From contig OX457047.1 of the NCBI GenBank assembly GCA_949752735.1, positions 36,864,332-36,928,331 on the forward strand: a stretch of DNA of 64,000 bases, read 5' to 3'. Made by a program: the position numbers and the translations under genes. This document shows, in pieces, positions 35,800 to 46,342 of the stretch; position 1 is the stretch's first letter, and each line of letters opens with the position of its first letter. The notes beneath the pieces were generated by a model. That model saw only the letters and a program-made list of their open reading frames with translations, was not told the DNA's origin and ran no database searches. The stretch is from Lumbricus terrestris (Eukaryota; Annelida; Clitellata; Crassiclitellata; Lumbricidae).

Positions 35800-36165
35800 T
35801 CAAAGATGCAACGTCATGCCTTCTCAGCAGTTGGGCCAGCCATGTGGAATTGTAACCAGTGTGAGAATTGTGGATAAATAACTTATTGGAGTATGATCCA
35901 CTTGGAATTGGGGTGTGAAAAAAAGACTTTCTTATAGGGCTCTAAGAAAGACTGGGGGGGGGGAGGTTTGAAGCCCCAACCCCAGCAATTCTCACCCTGG
36001 GAATAACCAGATCTTCTTGTTATTTTGGCTTGGGGCTGTGCATGCATCTTTTTACGCGCATACAAAAACTGTTCGTTACTGCCGGAGTTTGACTGGGAGC
36101 ATCTCTGCATAGGCGTCTCAGAGTGATGCTATATATATAAATGCTTTAAATTAATGAATTTGAAT
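35800..36165 (+). mobile_element. LINE 3' end fragment split by a MITE
   Basis: QRHAFSAVGPAMWN just before 35857 matches the conserved FS-V-GP--WN segment of CR1/L2 LINE C-termini. Sequence resumes after the MITE and closes with a tail of diverged GGGAGCATCTCTGCATAG and ATGCTATATATATAAATG type. Confidence 0.6.
35857..35999. mobile_element. hAT MITE (GTGAGAATTG family), 143 bp, nested in a LINE remnant
   Basis: The ends are CAGTGTGAGAATTG and CAATTCTCACCCTG. The interior is close to the copy at 14961 (GGGGTGTGAAAAAAAGACTT, GGGCTCTAAGAAAGACTGGG). Flanks agree only in TAAC. Confidence 0.82.
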
Positions 36166-36589
36166 TAATTGCAATAATGGAGTAGGTGTTTATGTGCATA
36201 GATAATTATGTACATGCATATAGGCCTAATAGGCTGTAGTCAGGATTTTATTTCATGGATGTGTTTTCTCGCCCTTCAGTATGCTGACAAGCATCCGAAT
36301 CCATGGACGAAGGGGTTTGGAGGATGATTTAATCTATTGTGAAATGTCACATAGAAATATGTGACATAGTTGCCAGGTAACTAACATATCCACTATACCA
36401 CCGCACCCCACAAACAGTGTCCATGGAGTACTTGGCATCCGTGGGTATTTTTGGAAAATCATTGTCAGCTGTTATGCAGTTCATTGCTATTAAGAAACCA
36501 GGTGGGCCTATGGTGCTTCTAAGAGCATATGATTAGAAATGAGCATCATAAAACTCAAGCTGCTGACATTTTTCTTTTACTATTGTGGG

Positions 36590-36768
36590 TTATGCTATCT
36601 GGAATGGCCGCCCACTAGACTTGCCGCTTATGCCTAGGCAGAAATTCCCTGCTTTTTTAAGTGACTCAAATCCTACTTTTATAGTTGTGGCTGGGCTTGG
36701 TTCGCCTCTGAGTAGGTTTCTTGAAGAAGTGCTGCATAAATTCTCGAAATGAATTAATGAATTTTGAA
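36590..36768 (+). mobile_element. LINE 3' end fragment
   Basis: GYAIWNGRPLDLP resembles the GP-VWNGLP motif. TTCGCCTCTGAGTAGGTTTC, GAAGAAGTGCTGCATAAATT and (GAAT)n-like bases follow. Confidence 0.65.
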
Positions 36769-36974
36769 ATATTGTGAAGTTTTGTGCAAAGTCATTGCTT
36801 TATTGCAGAATATGTCCGTTACAGGCTGTAATATTATTTGTCTGCCTGGTGTGACAAATATGTAAACTTTCAAGTACAGCAGCTTGTGGTAATTACAGCC
36901 ATTACAAAACTGGATCGTAATAATGTCTGAATATCGACGCTCTCTCTAACTGGCTTGTTACTTCTGATTTGCAG

Positions 36975-37173
36975 GGGCTCTATGTAACCAGATTGATTAC
37001 TGTACCAGTTATCCTTGCAAGAATGAAGCCCGGTGTTATCCTAAGGCGAAAGGATATACGTGTAACTGTCTGCCAGGCTACAGGAGTTCCGACTGTTCGG
37101 AGGATGTGAATGAGTGCTTATCGGATCCGTGCGTCCACGGGGCGACTTGTGAAAACACCGTTGGGAGTTTCAG
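36975..37173 (+). CDS. EGF-repeat protein, exon D: end of EGF 3, EGF 4, most of EGF 5
   Basis: Acceptor TGATTTGCAG, donor GTAACG, 199 nt, phase 1 to 2. It completes EGF 3 (ALC). It encodes all of EGF 4 (IDYCTSYPC, KNEARC, YPKAKGYTC, NC, LPGYRSSDC) and starts EGF 5 (DVNECLSDPC, VHGATC, ENTVGSF). EGF 5 has the calcium-binding signature D-x-N-E-C, with the Asn-hydroxylation pattern C-x-N-x4-F-x-C-x-C completed in the next exon. CTSYPC and CLSDPC fit the O-glucose motif C1-x-S-x-P-C2, and CVHGATC fits the O-fucose motif. These modifications are known on Notch-type EGFs and are predictions here. Confidence 0.95.
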
Positions 37174-37867
37174 GTAACGAGTTCCCAGCGCATGCACTTC
37201 CCAGTGCGATTCCGATTCGCTTTCCAATTCACTTTCCAGCAAAAGGACGAGCATGCTTCAGGGAGCTATATGCATTTCGTCTATCTTGTAAGCATAACTG
37301 CTAATTATATAGGGCCGTAGCTGCTCTGGATGTGATCAAACGAACACGGATGATCAAAGAGAATGGTTTTCAAGCCCTTAGGCAGATGAGGCAAGACAAG
37401 ATGAAGAGGATCAGGTTCCAGAATGATTCATATTTCCAATGATTGCCTTCCTTCACATCCCTTGGTGACACATTGGTTTCGTGGTCATGTTAGACAACCT
37501 GAGCACACATCGTGCGTTTCAGTGCACTGGACTGTACTTCTGAAATGTTTTCCAGATCTAAACAAAATCTATTTCAATTTCAGAGCTTGACAGCGCTGGT
37601 GATTTAATTTCGGTTTGTTAAGGTTGTTGTGTTGACTTATTGTGTTACATGAAAGCTCATATTGGTGTTTAATTTGCTTATGGGATGAGTGAGTTTAAGA
37701 TCAATTTATATGAGTAAATTATTTTTTCTTTCTGTTGGTGTTATAATAATTGAAAAAATTGTTGGTGTAATTAAGAAATTAAAATATTCCAAATACACTA
37801 AATTGTTAATGGACGAAAGTTGGGGTATGTCACTGCTATCAATGATCTGAAGTTGATACAGATGGAT

Positions 37868-38056
37868 CCACCTCTGACCCTCCACCTCTGACCCTCCACC
37901 TCTGACCTACCTCTGACCCTCCACCTCTGACCCTCCACCTCTGACCCTCTACCTCTGACCCTCCACCTCTGACCCTCCACCTCTGACCCTCCACCTCTGA
38001 CCCTCTACCTCTGACCCTCCACCTCTGACCCTCCTCCTCTGACCCTCCACCTCTGA
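37868..38056. repeat. 15-bp minisatellite, about 13 copies
   Basis: The unit is CCACCTCTGACCCTC, with CTA and CTC variants and one shortened copy. Confidence 0.95.
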
Positions 38057-38062
38057 TCTTTT

Positions 38063-38197
38063 GGTAACCAGATTATGACCTCCTTCGAGCTACTCTTTGG
38101 ACAACCCTTCTGACTAGACAAGCGCTCGTGAATAAGCTTGTGCCCCACGTTTGGCTTTCGAATGGCTCTTTAAAAATTTAGAGATTACGATTACGAT
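38063..38197 (+). mobile_element. Interspersed repeat B, copy 3 (diverged)
   Basis: It contains GACAACCCTTCTGACTAGAC, GCTCGTGAATAAGCTTGTGC, GGCTCTTTAAAAATTTAGAG and a GATTACGATTACGAT end, aligned with copies at 14621 and 31849. Confidence 0.72.
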
Positions 38198-38275
38198 CTG
38201 TGAGTAGAATAATGATTCTGAGAAAACTGTTGAACTGTTGAATAATGGTTGTTCAAATGGTTTTGCCATTTTCAG

Positions 38276-38409
38276 ATGTCTTTGTCCAGCAGGGTACGTC
38301 GGTAGTCGGTGTGAGGTGCTCTACTTGCCCTGTTCTCCGGATCCATGCAGGAACCATGGAACCTGTGTCCAGACCAGTCAGCAGAACTACACCTGTCAGT
38401 GCAGACCAG
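38276..38409 (+). CDS. EGF-repeat protein, exon E: end of EGF 5 and most of EGF 6
   Basis: Acceptor GCCATTTTCAG, donor GTAACC, 134 nt, phase 2 to 1. The first base completes an Arg codon, then CLC and PAGYVGSRC finish EGF 5. EGF 6 follows: LPCSPDPC, RNHGTC, VQTSQQNYTC, QC, RPG. NYT is a possible N-glycan site. EGF 6 lacks the calcium signature (EVLYLPC). Both junctions restore normal cysteine spacing, which argues that no exon is missing between this and its neighbours. Confidence 0.95.
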
Positions 38410-38557
38410 GTAACCAGTGTATATGCATTTTTTGCTTTTCTAATGGACTTGGCTTTGCGATCTAATAAATTTACTGCTATTAAAGTTCAATTGAAAATTT
38501 TGATGCAGAGAGGAAGCTGCCCTATCAGTCATTTGTCATATGCTTTGGTCTCAGCTG

Positions 38558-38860
38558 CAATCTTCAAATGGCTTAAACTGCCTGAAGCTTCGTCTTCAAC
38601 TCAGTAGTTCAGTGGTCTATAGACTAACCCTGAAGCTCTGGCTTAAACTGTTTGAAGTTATTTTCTTTAACTGTCGGAAGCTTTTGCTTGAACTGCCTGA
38701 AGCTTTGGCTTGAACTGCCTGAAGTTTTGGCTTGAACTGCCTGAAGTTTTGGCTTGAACTGCCTGAAGCTTTGGCTTGAACTGCCCGAAGCTTTGGCTCT
38801 AACTGTCGGAAAACTTTTCTTGAACTGCCTGACGCTTTGACTTAAACTGCCTGAGGTGGC
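38558..38860. repeat. 22-bp minisatellite, about 11 diverged copies
   Basis: The unit CTGCCTGAAGCTTTGGCTTG is followed by AA. Central copies are most alike; outer ones carry CTGTCGGAA and TTTTCTT variants. Confidence 0.88.
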
Positions 38861-39334
38861 TAACACTTCACACTCTGTTTCTTCTTTTCCTCCTCATTCT
38901 TCTGCTTCAGTATGATTTTTTGGCTGTTGTATGGAGGTCATGCCAGACTGTGGGTTACAGATGCTCATGTACTGGTAATGTTCTGCTTTATGACGATTTG
39001 ACAGTCAGTCATTCAATATTCGTTTAGTGATAACGATCAAGTTGACACAGCCGAAACTTTATAGTTCTAAGTTAATGGAGCAGTTGGCAGTTTATTCAGA
39101 GATATGGGATCAGCCTGGGACTCTTAGGTTGACCTTCCCATGACCTATTATTATTAATAGATGTACACCCGGGATAATAACATGGAGTTGAGATAACAGA
39201 AAGGTAACTTAAGAAGGGTATAGCAGTGGATAGGCGTGCCCAACAAGGACTTTTTCCACTCTGGTTCCCTAGGACTGACAAATTGACTGCCACAATTGAT
39301 GCATTGTGCAGTTGTTCATGATTAGGGCTCTGTA

Positions 39335-39500
39335 GAAGTTGTTGCTTTAGATTAGAATAGCTATGGAAGTCTGATTACATTATCTAGATTAGAGCTCTGT
39401 AGACGTCATTGGCTTAGATTAGATTAACCACAGAAGTAATTATAGATTAGTAACTGGATTAAATTATATTAGATTACGGTAGATTAGCTATAGAAGTAAT
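39335..39500. repeat. TTAGATTAGA-rich degenerate repeat
   Basis: Spaced TTAGATTAG motifs with GCTCTGTAGA and GAAGTAATTA blocks recurring two or three times. It resembles the array at 40488-40617. Confidence 0.6.
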
Positions 39501-40331
39501 TAAATTAGAATGAAAGCTGTCAGTAGTCTATAGCTGCGTGTGAGGGCTGGCTGTAAATTTAAAAAGGAAAATTTAAATTGCCTTTGCAACGCTCACTTTT
39601 CAGGAACATCTGTTCATACAGTTCTGGGATTGATTTGAAAATGTTCGTTTAAACTGTGCTGAGGAACTTTTTACCGTCTCTTCCTCTTTAATCTCATTTT
39701 GTACATCTGGAGATGATGATTCCATCGGCCTCCACCCAATGACATTATGGGTCAATTGGGTTATATCACTCCAGACATGAGATGAGATGATCCTCAAAGG
39801 TCATTTCCTGGTTCAAAGGTCATTTCCTGGATTCCGAGTGTTCCTTCTCCAAATCATAGTCACATTGGTCAGTAGTAATTGACCCAGAAGTCTTTCAGCT
39901 CTAGTTATTTAGACACTGGGTTCGTCCTATCTTCCATTCACGTGCATGACTGCATATGTGTGCATGCATGCATGACATTGCACGTGTGTAGTTGAATCTA
40001 CATGTAAAGTGGAAACATGCTGGAATTTTCCTAATTCTCTACAACTCTTCTGCAGCTTTGATAATGCTTTCAGTGTCTTCCCGACATCTATTGCATCCTC
40101 TCCGTTTCTTTATCTAATGCAATTAAGAACATTCATGATTTGTGTTTCGATCCTGTAGTGGAAATAATTTCAGATTTTGACTCTCTTCCAGAATTGCAAA
40201 TGGATATTAAATGCTTCTTTAGTGAACTGCAAATTGCAATTGTGAATATGTTTCAATGTAAGTGATCATTGACAAAGTGCCTTGTAAATCTTAAATATAG
40301 TCCTTCAGTAGTAAACAAGGGAATTAGTCTA

Positions 40332-40487
40332 CAGGGTTTAAAGTGGGTGAGAACGGGTGGGAACGGCTCTCGAATTTCTTGCCTTGCGTTCCCACTGCTC
40401 ACCATGTATGGAACCCTGAAAACATGGGCGTTCCCAATAAAACTTCATCAGCGTTCCCACTGCTCACCCAAACCACTTTAACCACTG
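40332..40487. mobile_element. hAT-like MITE, 156 bp
   Basis: The ends are CAGGGTTTAAAGTGG and (minus strand) CAGTGGTTAAAGTGG. The interior repeats GCGTTCCCACTGCTCACC. Flanks GAATTAGT and GAATTAGA match 7 of 8, but three extra bases sit between the left flank and the element, so the duplication is imperfect. Confidence 0.68.
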
Positions 40488-40617
40488 GAATTAGATTAGA
40501 TTAGATTTGATAAGATTAGATTAGATTTCATAAGATTAGATTAGATTTCATAAGATTAGATTAGATTTCATAAGATTAGATTTCATAAGATTAGATTAGA
40601 TTAGATTTCATAAGATT
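40488..40617. repeat. TTAGATTAGATTTCATAAGA tandem repeat
   Basis: About six units of 20 bases, some missing the second TTAGA, directly follow the MITE. Confidence 0.9.
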
Positions 40618-40639
40618 GGAGAAGTCTGAGTCTGTGTGC

Positions 40640-40914
40640 ACCTCTTTTTGCAAGATGTTATTATGAGGCCTTTGGAAACTGATTTTCCCAGTGGTCTGGA
40701 ATGGGCTCCCACAGGAGATGCATCAGCTTCCTGGGGTTCTTACAGAAGCATTTTTGTTATTCAGCTCAAAACTGTGCTTTTTTGCTGCACTAGAGTAGTC
40801 CTTCTGAAGAGGCCCTATAAAAATTCTTGAATGAATGAACGAATGAACGAATGAACGAATGAACGAACGAACGAACGAATGAACGAACGAACGAACGAAT
40901 GAACGAATGAATGA
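40640..40914 (+). mobile_element. LINE 3' end with expanded (GAAT/GAAC)n tail
   Basis: It encodes VVWNGLP, close to the LINE at 4420-4955 (same GGAATGGGCTYCCACAGGAG region). It then has GAGGCCCTATAAAAATTCTT and about 100 bases of GAAT/GAAC tetranucleotides. Confidence 0.8.
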
Positions 40915-41313
40915 AGGCGTGGAAATGCTTTTGGTTGAAAGTGCAGCAGAAGCCTTAACGAGAAGAGATGAGACTGTAAGAAGCAGTCTGTTGCAAGCAC
41001 TTCAGAGTATATATCTTTTTATGCTTCGTCAAGAGAATGTTGGTGAAGAATGGGTTGAACTTTTCCTCCCCCTCCACAAACAGTCGATATCTGGACATTG
41101 TGCAAAGACACAGATGTGTTCAGACTGTAAATGTTTGAAAAACACTTAGGCTTTTGTTACTAGCTATGCGAAAGAATTCAGTGCTGAGAGCATGAGCATT
41201 GTTTTAACCGTTCAAATGCTGCACACGTAGTCACGAACTCTACATTTCTAAAGCAACGCTACGGTTTAAGAAGCTTAGCGCGATACACAGCTTACTAAGT
41301 TAGCGCTACATCG

Positions 41314-41847
41314 TGTGATGTCTAGTGTGCATATGCGGCAATGTCTAGTGCACATATGTTGGAATGTCTAGTGCACATATGCTGGAATGTCTAGTGCACA
41401 TATGCTGGGATGCCTAGTGCACATGTGCTGGGATGCCTAGTGCACATATGCTGGGATGTCTAGTGCACATATGCTGGAATGTCTAGTGCACATATGCTGG
41501 GACCCAAGTGCACATATGCTGGGATGTCTAGTGCACATATGATGTGATGTCTAGTGTGCATATGATGTGATGTCTAGTGTGCATATGCTGTGATGTCTAG
41601 TGCACATATGCTAGAATGTCTATTGCACATATGCTGGGAGGATGTCTAGTGCACATGCTGGGACATCTAGTGCACATATGCTGGAACGTCTAGTGCACAT
41701 ATGCTGGGATGTCTAATCCACATATGATGGTATGCCTACATTGTCTAGTGCACATATGCTGTGATGTATAATGCACATATGCTGTGATGTCTAGTGCACA
41801 TATGCTGGGATGTCTAGTGCACATATGCTGGGATGTCTAGTGCACAT
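41314..41847. repeat. 23-bp minisatellite, about 23 copies
   Basis: The unit GTCTAGTGCACATATGCTGG is followed by GAT or AAT. Variants are TGTGAT, GATGTGAT and short copies. Every unit carries the palindrome GTGCAC. Confidence 0.95.
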
Positions 41848-42611
41848 TTTAGTCCAGTAGCTACAGTCACTCAGTTGAGAGAGAAACTGAAAATGGAGCA
41901 CTGGACAAAGAAGCCAAAGTCAGCCAAATGCTTTGTCTGGGCAAAGCAGTTTTGCCCTTGAACTACACGAGTGGAAAATTGTCCTATGGGTCATTTAGGT
42001 TGAAATTTAATGAATGCTTAAGTCTGGATGGATTACGAAGCGCTTTCAAACTAGATTTATGCCTAATGTTTAGTCTAGAATTTGTATGTGGATATACATG
42101 AAGTGAAAATGAGGCACTTGAAATTTTTTGTTTCGTTTTCGTGCTGTATCTATGGGGGTGAGCAATTTGAATGATGAAGCAGGAAGAAGCCGAGGGTGAG
42201 ATGTGTGAGGGCAATTGGGAGTTGCCAGTGCTGAATGGTCTTTTACTCTGTTATTTGTTGCATCATATATTATTTACCAGGGATAGTTTTTTTACACTTG
42301 CAGCTCTGAAATGAAAAGCAATGGCGATAAACTGTGTGTGGCTTTTATAAACAGGACTTTGTTTGAATAAGATTAATGCGATTGTTTTAAGCTGCCAAAA
42401 AACTATGTTTAGCCTCTGTCTGTCACCGTCCTTCCCAGCAGGGTAATGTGGGTTTTGGAGATTGTAAATGGTGTCATGTTTAATATGGGTTGCTTTTCCA
42501 AGGGGTGAATTTATTATGGGTCATCCTAATAATGGGTCATCCCACATCCGTTTGATAATCTATTTAAAGTTTTAATGCAGTCAATTGGAAAATCCCTGAC
42601 TTGCTCCTTTA

Positions 42612-43335
42612 ACATAGACATCATTAACATGGTCATTATTAACTTGTTTATTATTGATGTGGTCATTATTGATGTGGTCATTATTAACTTGGTCATTATT
42701 GACATGATCATTATTAACATGGTCGTTATTGAAGTGGTCTTTATTGATGTGGTCATTATTGATGTGGCCATTATTAACATGGTCATTATTAACATGGTCA
42801 ATATTAACACGATCATTATTAACGTGGTCAATGTCATTATTAACGTGGTCATCATTAACATTGTCATTATTAACATGGTCATTATTGATGTGGTCATTAT
42901 CGATGTGGTCATTATTGATGTGGTCATTATTAACATTGTCATTATTAACATGGTCATTATTGATGTGGTCATTATCGATGTGGTCATTATTGATGTGGTC
43001 ATCATTAACATTGTCATTATTAACATGGTCATTATTGAAGTGGTCTTTATTGATGTGGTCATTATTGATGTGGCCATTATTAACATGGTCATTATTAACA
43101 TGGTCAATATTAACACGATCATTATTAACGTGGTCAATGTCATTATTAACGTGGTCATCATTAACATTGTCATTATTAACATGGTCATTATTGATGTGGT
43201 CATTATCGATGTGGTCATTATTGATGTGGTCATTATTAACATTGTCATTATTAACATGGTCAATATTAACACGGTCATTATTAACATGGTCATTATTAAC
43301 ATGGTCATTATTAACGTGGTCATTATCATTTCGTC
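42612..43335. repeat. 15-bp minisatellite with 306-bp higher-order repeat
   Basis: About 48 units of GTCATTATTAACATG or GTCATTATTGATGTG type. A block of about 20 units containing the variant TTGAAGTGGTCTTTATTGAT recurs 306 bp later (42731 and 43037) with the same order of variants and the same short unit. Frames of 215-270 codons on both strands exist only because 15 is a multiple of three. Confidence 0.96.
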
Positions 43336-43454
43336 ATTGTCATTGGTCTTTGTTCATCCAGCAGTTATTATTATAATAGTCTTATAGTATGATCCCATAT
43401 TAAGCTGTCATCATACTCTTTCGTGTGTCCTATCCTACTCCTCCAATTCACCAT

Positions 43455-43535
43455 AGTCATCCTCCTCCTCCTCCTCTTCCTCTCCTCCTCCTCCTCCTCC
43501 TCCTCCTCCTCCTCCCCGCCCTCCTCCTCCTCCTC
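43455..43535. repeat. (CTC)n microsatellite
   Basis: CCT triplets with a central CCCGCC interruption. Confidence 0.93.
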
Positions 43536-44284
43536 GTCATTGCTAGCTAGAAATTAAAGTGCTATTTGTGCGAAATTCGTCCCCTGGATGGAAATAATTT
43601 CGGAGGAGGCTGTTAGTTTTGCGTAGGGACTGTTGAGGTATTATTGAGCAACTTTTTCATTACTGCCAAATGTTGCATCTCGTTTTGGCAGGTCGTTATT
43701 GGCCACTTCCTACGGCGGCATTAGCGGATAAATACCTAGCTGTATTATAGATCTTCTGTATGCACATATCCATATATGCAATACATGCACAAAATGTAAT
43801 CATATAAATATACATAGTGCATACACACATAATAATTGTGTGCATATATACATATATATGTTCGTAGGCAATACATTAGATATGACATTGAAATGTGTGA
43901 ATGAGCCGCATGTTCTCATGGTCTGTTAAACCTTGTGCTGTGGTGTTTGGATAGGGTTGGATGTAATGGTCCAGTTACACATCGCAGATTCATTATAATC
44001 ATATAGAATTACTGATGATGATTTCGCCTAATTGAATAGCTTTTTTAAACAACAATAGGTCCTGTGCCTCCAGGCCCCATGCACTTTGCCTCTACAGTCC
44101 CATACTTCCTCCCTGGTTTCTCCACTCCCCGTTCTGCCACCAGCAGTTTCCAGGTTCGTGGGAGGGGAGTGGTGCGCCTTGTGGGTTTCAACGGGACTAA
44201 ACCTAGATTTTAGTTCAGGCATCATTCTTACTTCCAAAGATCATGACCTTCATGTACTCATATACCCTATTTCTCCATTTGTGA

Positions 44285-44815
44285 ATCCTCCTCCTCCTTG
44301 TGCTCCTCTTCGTGCTCCTCACAACCTCTCTTCCTCTTTTGTCCTCCTCTCACCGCCTTCTTTCCCTTTTTCTCCCTCCTCCATGTCCTCATCCTCCATG
44401 TCCTCCTCCTCCCACCCATTCTCTTTGTTCTGCTCCTCCTCCTCCTCCTCCTCCTCCTCCTCCTCCTCTTCCTCCTCACAACCTCTCTTCCTCTTTTGTC
44501 CTCCTCTCACCGCCTTCTTTCCCTTTTTCTCCCTCCTCCATGTCCTCCTCCTCCATGTCCTCCTCCTCCCACCCATTCTCTTTGTTCTGCTCCTCCTCCT
44601 CCTCCTCCTCCTATTCCTCCTCACAACCTCTCTTCCTCTTTTGTCCTCCTCTCACCGCCTTCTTTCCCTTTATCTCCCTCCTCCATGTCCTCCTCCTCCA
44701 TGTCCTCCTCCTCCCACCCATTCTCTTTGTTCTGCTGCTCCTCCTCCTATTCCTCATATTCCTCCTCTTCCTCCTCCTCCTCCTCCTGCTGATCCTTTTG
44801 CTCCTGCTCCTCCTG
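44285..44815. repeat. Polypyrimidine satellite, three long units
   Basis: Three units start ACAACCTCTCTTCCTCTTTT at 44321, 44478 and 44623 (spacings 157 and 145). Each has TCACCGCCTTCTTTCCCTTT, two CTCCATGTCCTC blocks, CCCACCCATTCTCTTTGTTC and a variable (CTC)n. The unit length difference is in the CTC run. Five long frames (101-246 codons) are repeat translations. Confidence 0.94.
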
Positions 44816-45186
44816 TTGTATTGTAGAAGTGTTCCATCCGGTTAAATGGGTTATCTAAGTGTACAACCGGCTTCTTGACTGAAAGGCATGAGTTCTCTTC
44901 TCTCATGGCAAGAATTCAATTTGTCAGAACTGAATAATTATGTGAAACATCCCTTTCTTGCCTTTGAAAAACACCTAGATCTGAAAAACACCTAGATCTG
45001 CTAATCTGTCACTTGCTTTTATTCTTGATCGAGTGGATAGTTACTAACTTTCTTTCTATCTGCTATCAATGTTTTCGATGATTGCTACGCAGTTGAGTGT
45101 CTTATTGTCACAGTTACTTGCGTCTTCGTGTTGCAGCCTACTCTGCTAATATTTGCAGTGCACTTAGGCTTTGAAATGTTGCGCTT

Positions 45187-45262
45187 GAGTGAGTGAGTGA
45201 GTGAGTGAGTGAGTGAGTGAGTGAGTGAGTGAGTGAGTGAGTGAGTGAGTGAGTGAGTGAGT
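45187..45262. repeat. (GAGT)n microsatellite
   Basis: Nineteen uninterrupted GAGT units. Confidence 0.97.
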
Positions 45263-45299
45263 CCCTTCATTTCATAGTTGATCTTGTTTCTTCTTTAAG

Positions 45300-45505
45300 A
45301 TCATCTCGCTCTGTCTGTTTCTCTATCTCTGTCTGTTGGTATGTCTGTCTGTCTCTCTCTGTAAGACCGTCTATCTCTCTCTGTCAATTATCTATATGTG
45401 TCTGTCTGTTTTTCTCTATGTATGTATGTGTATTTATGTTGTGTATGTATATATGTATGTATGTATGTATGAATGCATGCATGTATGTATGTATGTATGT
45501 ATATA
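45300..45505. repeat. CTGT/CTCT-rich then (GTAT)n stretch
   Basis: TCTGTCTG and TCTCTCTC patches (45305-45415) are followed by GTAT tetranucleotides with ATGC variants (45416-45505). Confidence 0.85.
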
Positions 45506-45517
45506 TGCATGAACACT

Positions 45518-45663
45518 TGTTATAGCGCCTCTTCAAGAGGCCCTCCCGACTTGTGCAGCAGGGACATTGAATCGGAGTTTAATGCCGAAGGAAGCGCATG
45601 AGCAATTGCAAGTGAAGGACTTGATCAGGGGCCGCAACCTTCTGTCTCCAAGGCACGAACGAC
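45518..45663 (-). mobile_element. SINE family 1, minus strand
   Basis: Read on the minus strand it has CAAGTCCTTCACTTGCAATT, GCATTAAACTCCGATTCA and GTCGGGAGGGCCTCTTGAAG, ending GCGCTATAACAAGTG. A (GTAT)n run lies where its ACAT-type tail would be. Confidence 0.78.
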
Positions 45664-46084
45664 GGGGGTGGGGGTGTGGTATACACTATTTCTCTTTATA
45701 TTTGGCATGTGCTAGGTCAGTTTTGTGTCTGATCTTTTGAAAGATGCCCTGGAGTTTGGAGGCTAGCTGTCTGAGAGGAGTTATGACCTGAACAAGATAA
45801 TCCAGGGACATGGGACATGGGACCTGATGACTCACCAAAGTCTGTGAGACTGACTGATCTTCATAGGAGCCACATGACACCGTTGTGGATCTGTTTTCAT
45901 CCCTTCTACTCTCTGTATATACCAAAGATCTTCTCTTGCTCTGTGCCATATAGTCCTGCATCTGTGCCTACTCCTCCACCTCTACCCCTCCCTCCTCTGT
46001 CACCCCTCCTCTTCCTCTTCTGCATCTTATCTACTACCTATGTGTGCTTGTTTATTCTTTAAAATTCTGTTCCTCCTGTCTCTT

Positions 46085-46250
46085 CTTCAGTGCATCCTCC
46101 TCCTCAAAATCCTCCTTCTCCTTCTCTTCCTCCATCTCCTCCTTTTCCTCCTCCTCCTCCTCCTCCTCCTTTTGGTCCTCCTCCTCCTCCTTTGTGTCCT
46201 CCTCCTCCTCCTTTGTGTCCTCCTCCTCCTCTTCCATTTCTCTGTATTTC
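46085..46250. repeat. (CTC)n polypyrimidine stretch
   Basis: CCT triplets include three copies of a CCTCCTCCTCCTTTGTGT-like unit (about 46162-46222). The poly-Pro, poly-Ser, poly-Leu and poly-Glu frames are artefacts. Confidence 0.93.
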
Positions 46251-46342
46251 TCTACCTTGCTATATATCCTCAAACCATAATCTTCGCCCTTCTGCCAAGA
46301 CCGAGAAAAAGCTATCCACAAGGGGTGCAATGGTGTAGTTGT

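Larger units (their letters stand above)
34942..36974 (+). other. Intron C, 2033 bp, phase 1
   Basis: Donor GTATAG, acceptor TCTGATTTGCAG. It holds two LINE remnants and one MITE. A CAGCAGCAG-containing 64-codon frame (35312-35506) and the stretches 34942-35799 and 36166-36589 show nothing I can assign. Confidence 0.85.
37174..38275 (+). other. Intron D, 1102 bp, phase 2
   Basis: Donor GTAACG, acceptor TTTTGCCATTTTCAG. It splits EGF 5 just before Cys4. Nothing is recognised in 37174-37867; the second half holds a minisatellite and repeat B. Confidence 0.85.

Noticed and set aside
41314..41847. CRISPR-like regular array of 23-bp units
   Set aside because: Units are contiguous with no unique spacers, and the genome is eukaryotic; it is a minisatellite.
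42526..43387. Open frames of 215-270 codons on both strands
   Set aside because: They are translations of a 15-bp satellite in several frames at once, with no splice sites or domain content.
44086..44845. 246-codon and other long frames in the polypyrimidine satellite
   Set aside because: All three + frames are open because the repeat lacks purine-rich stops; the content is Ser/Pro/Leu only.
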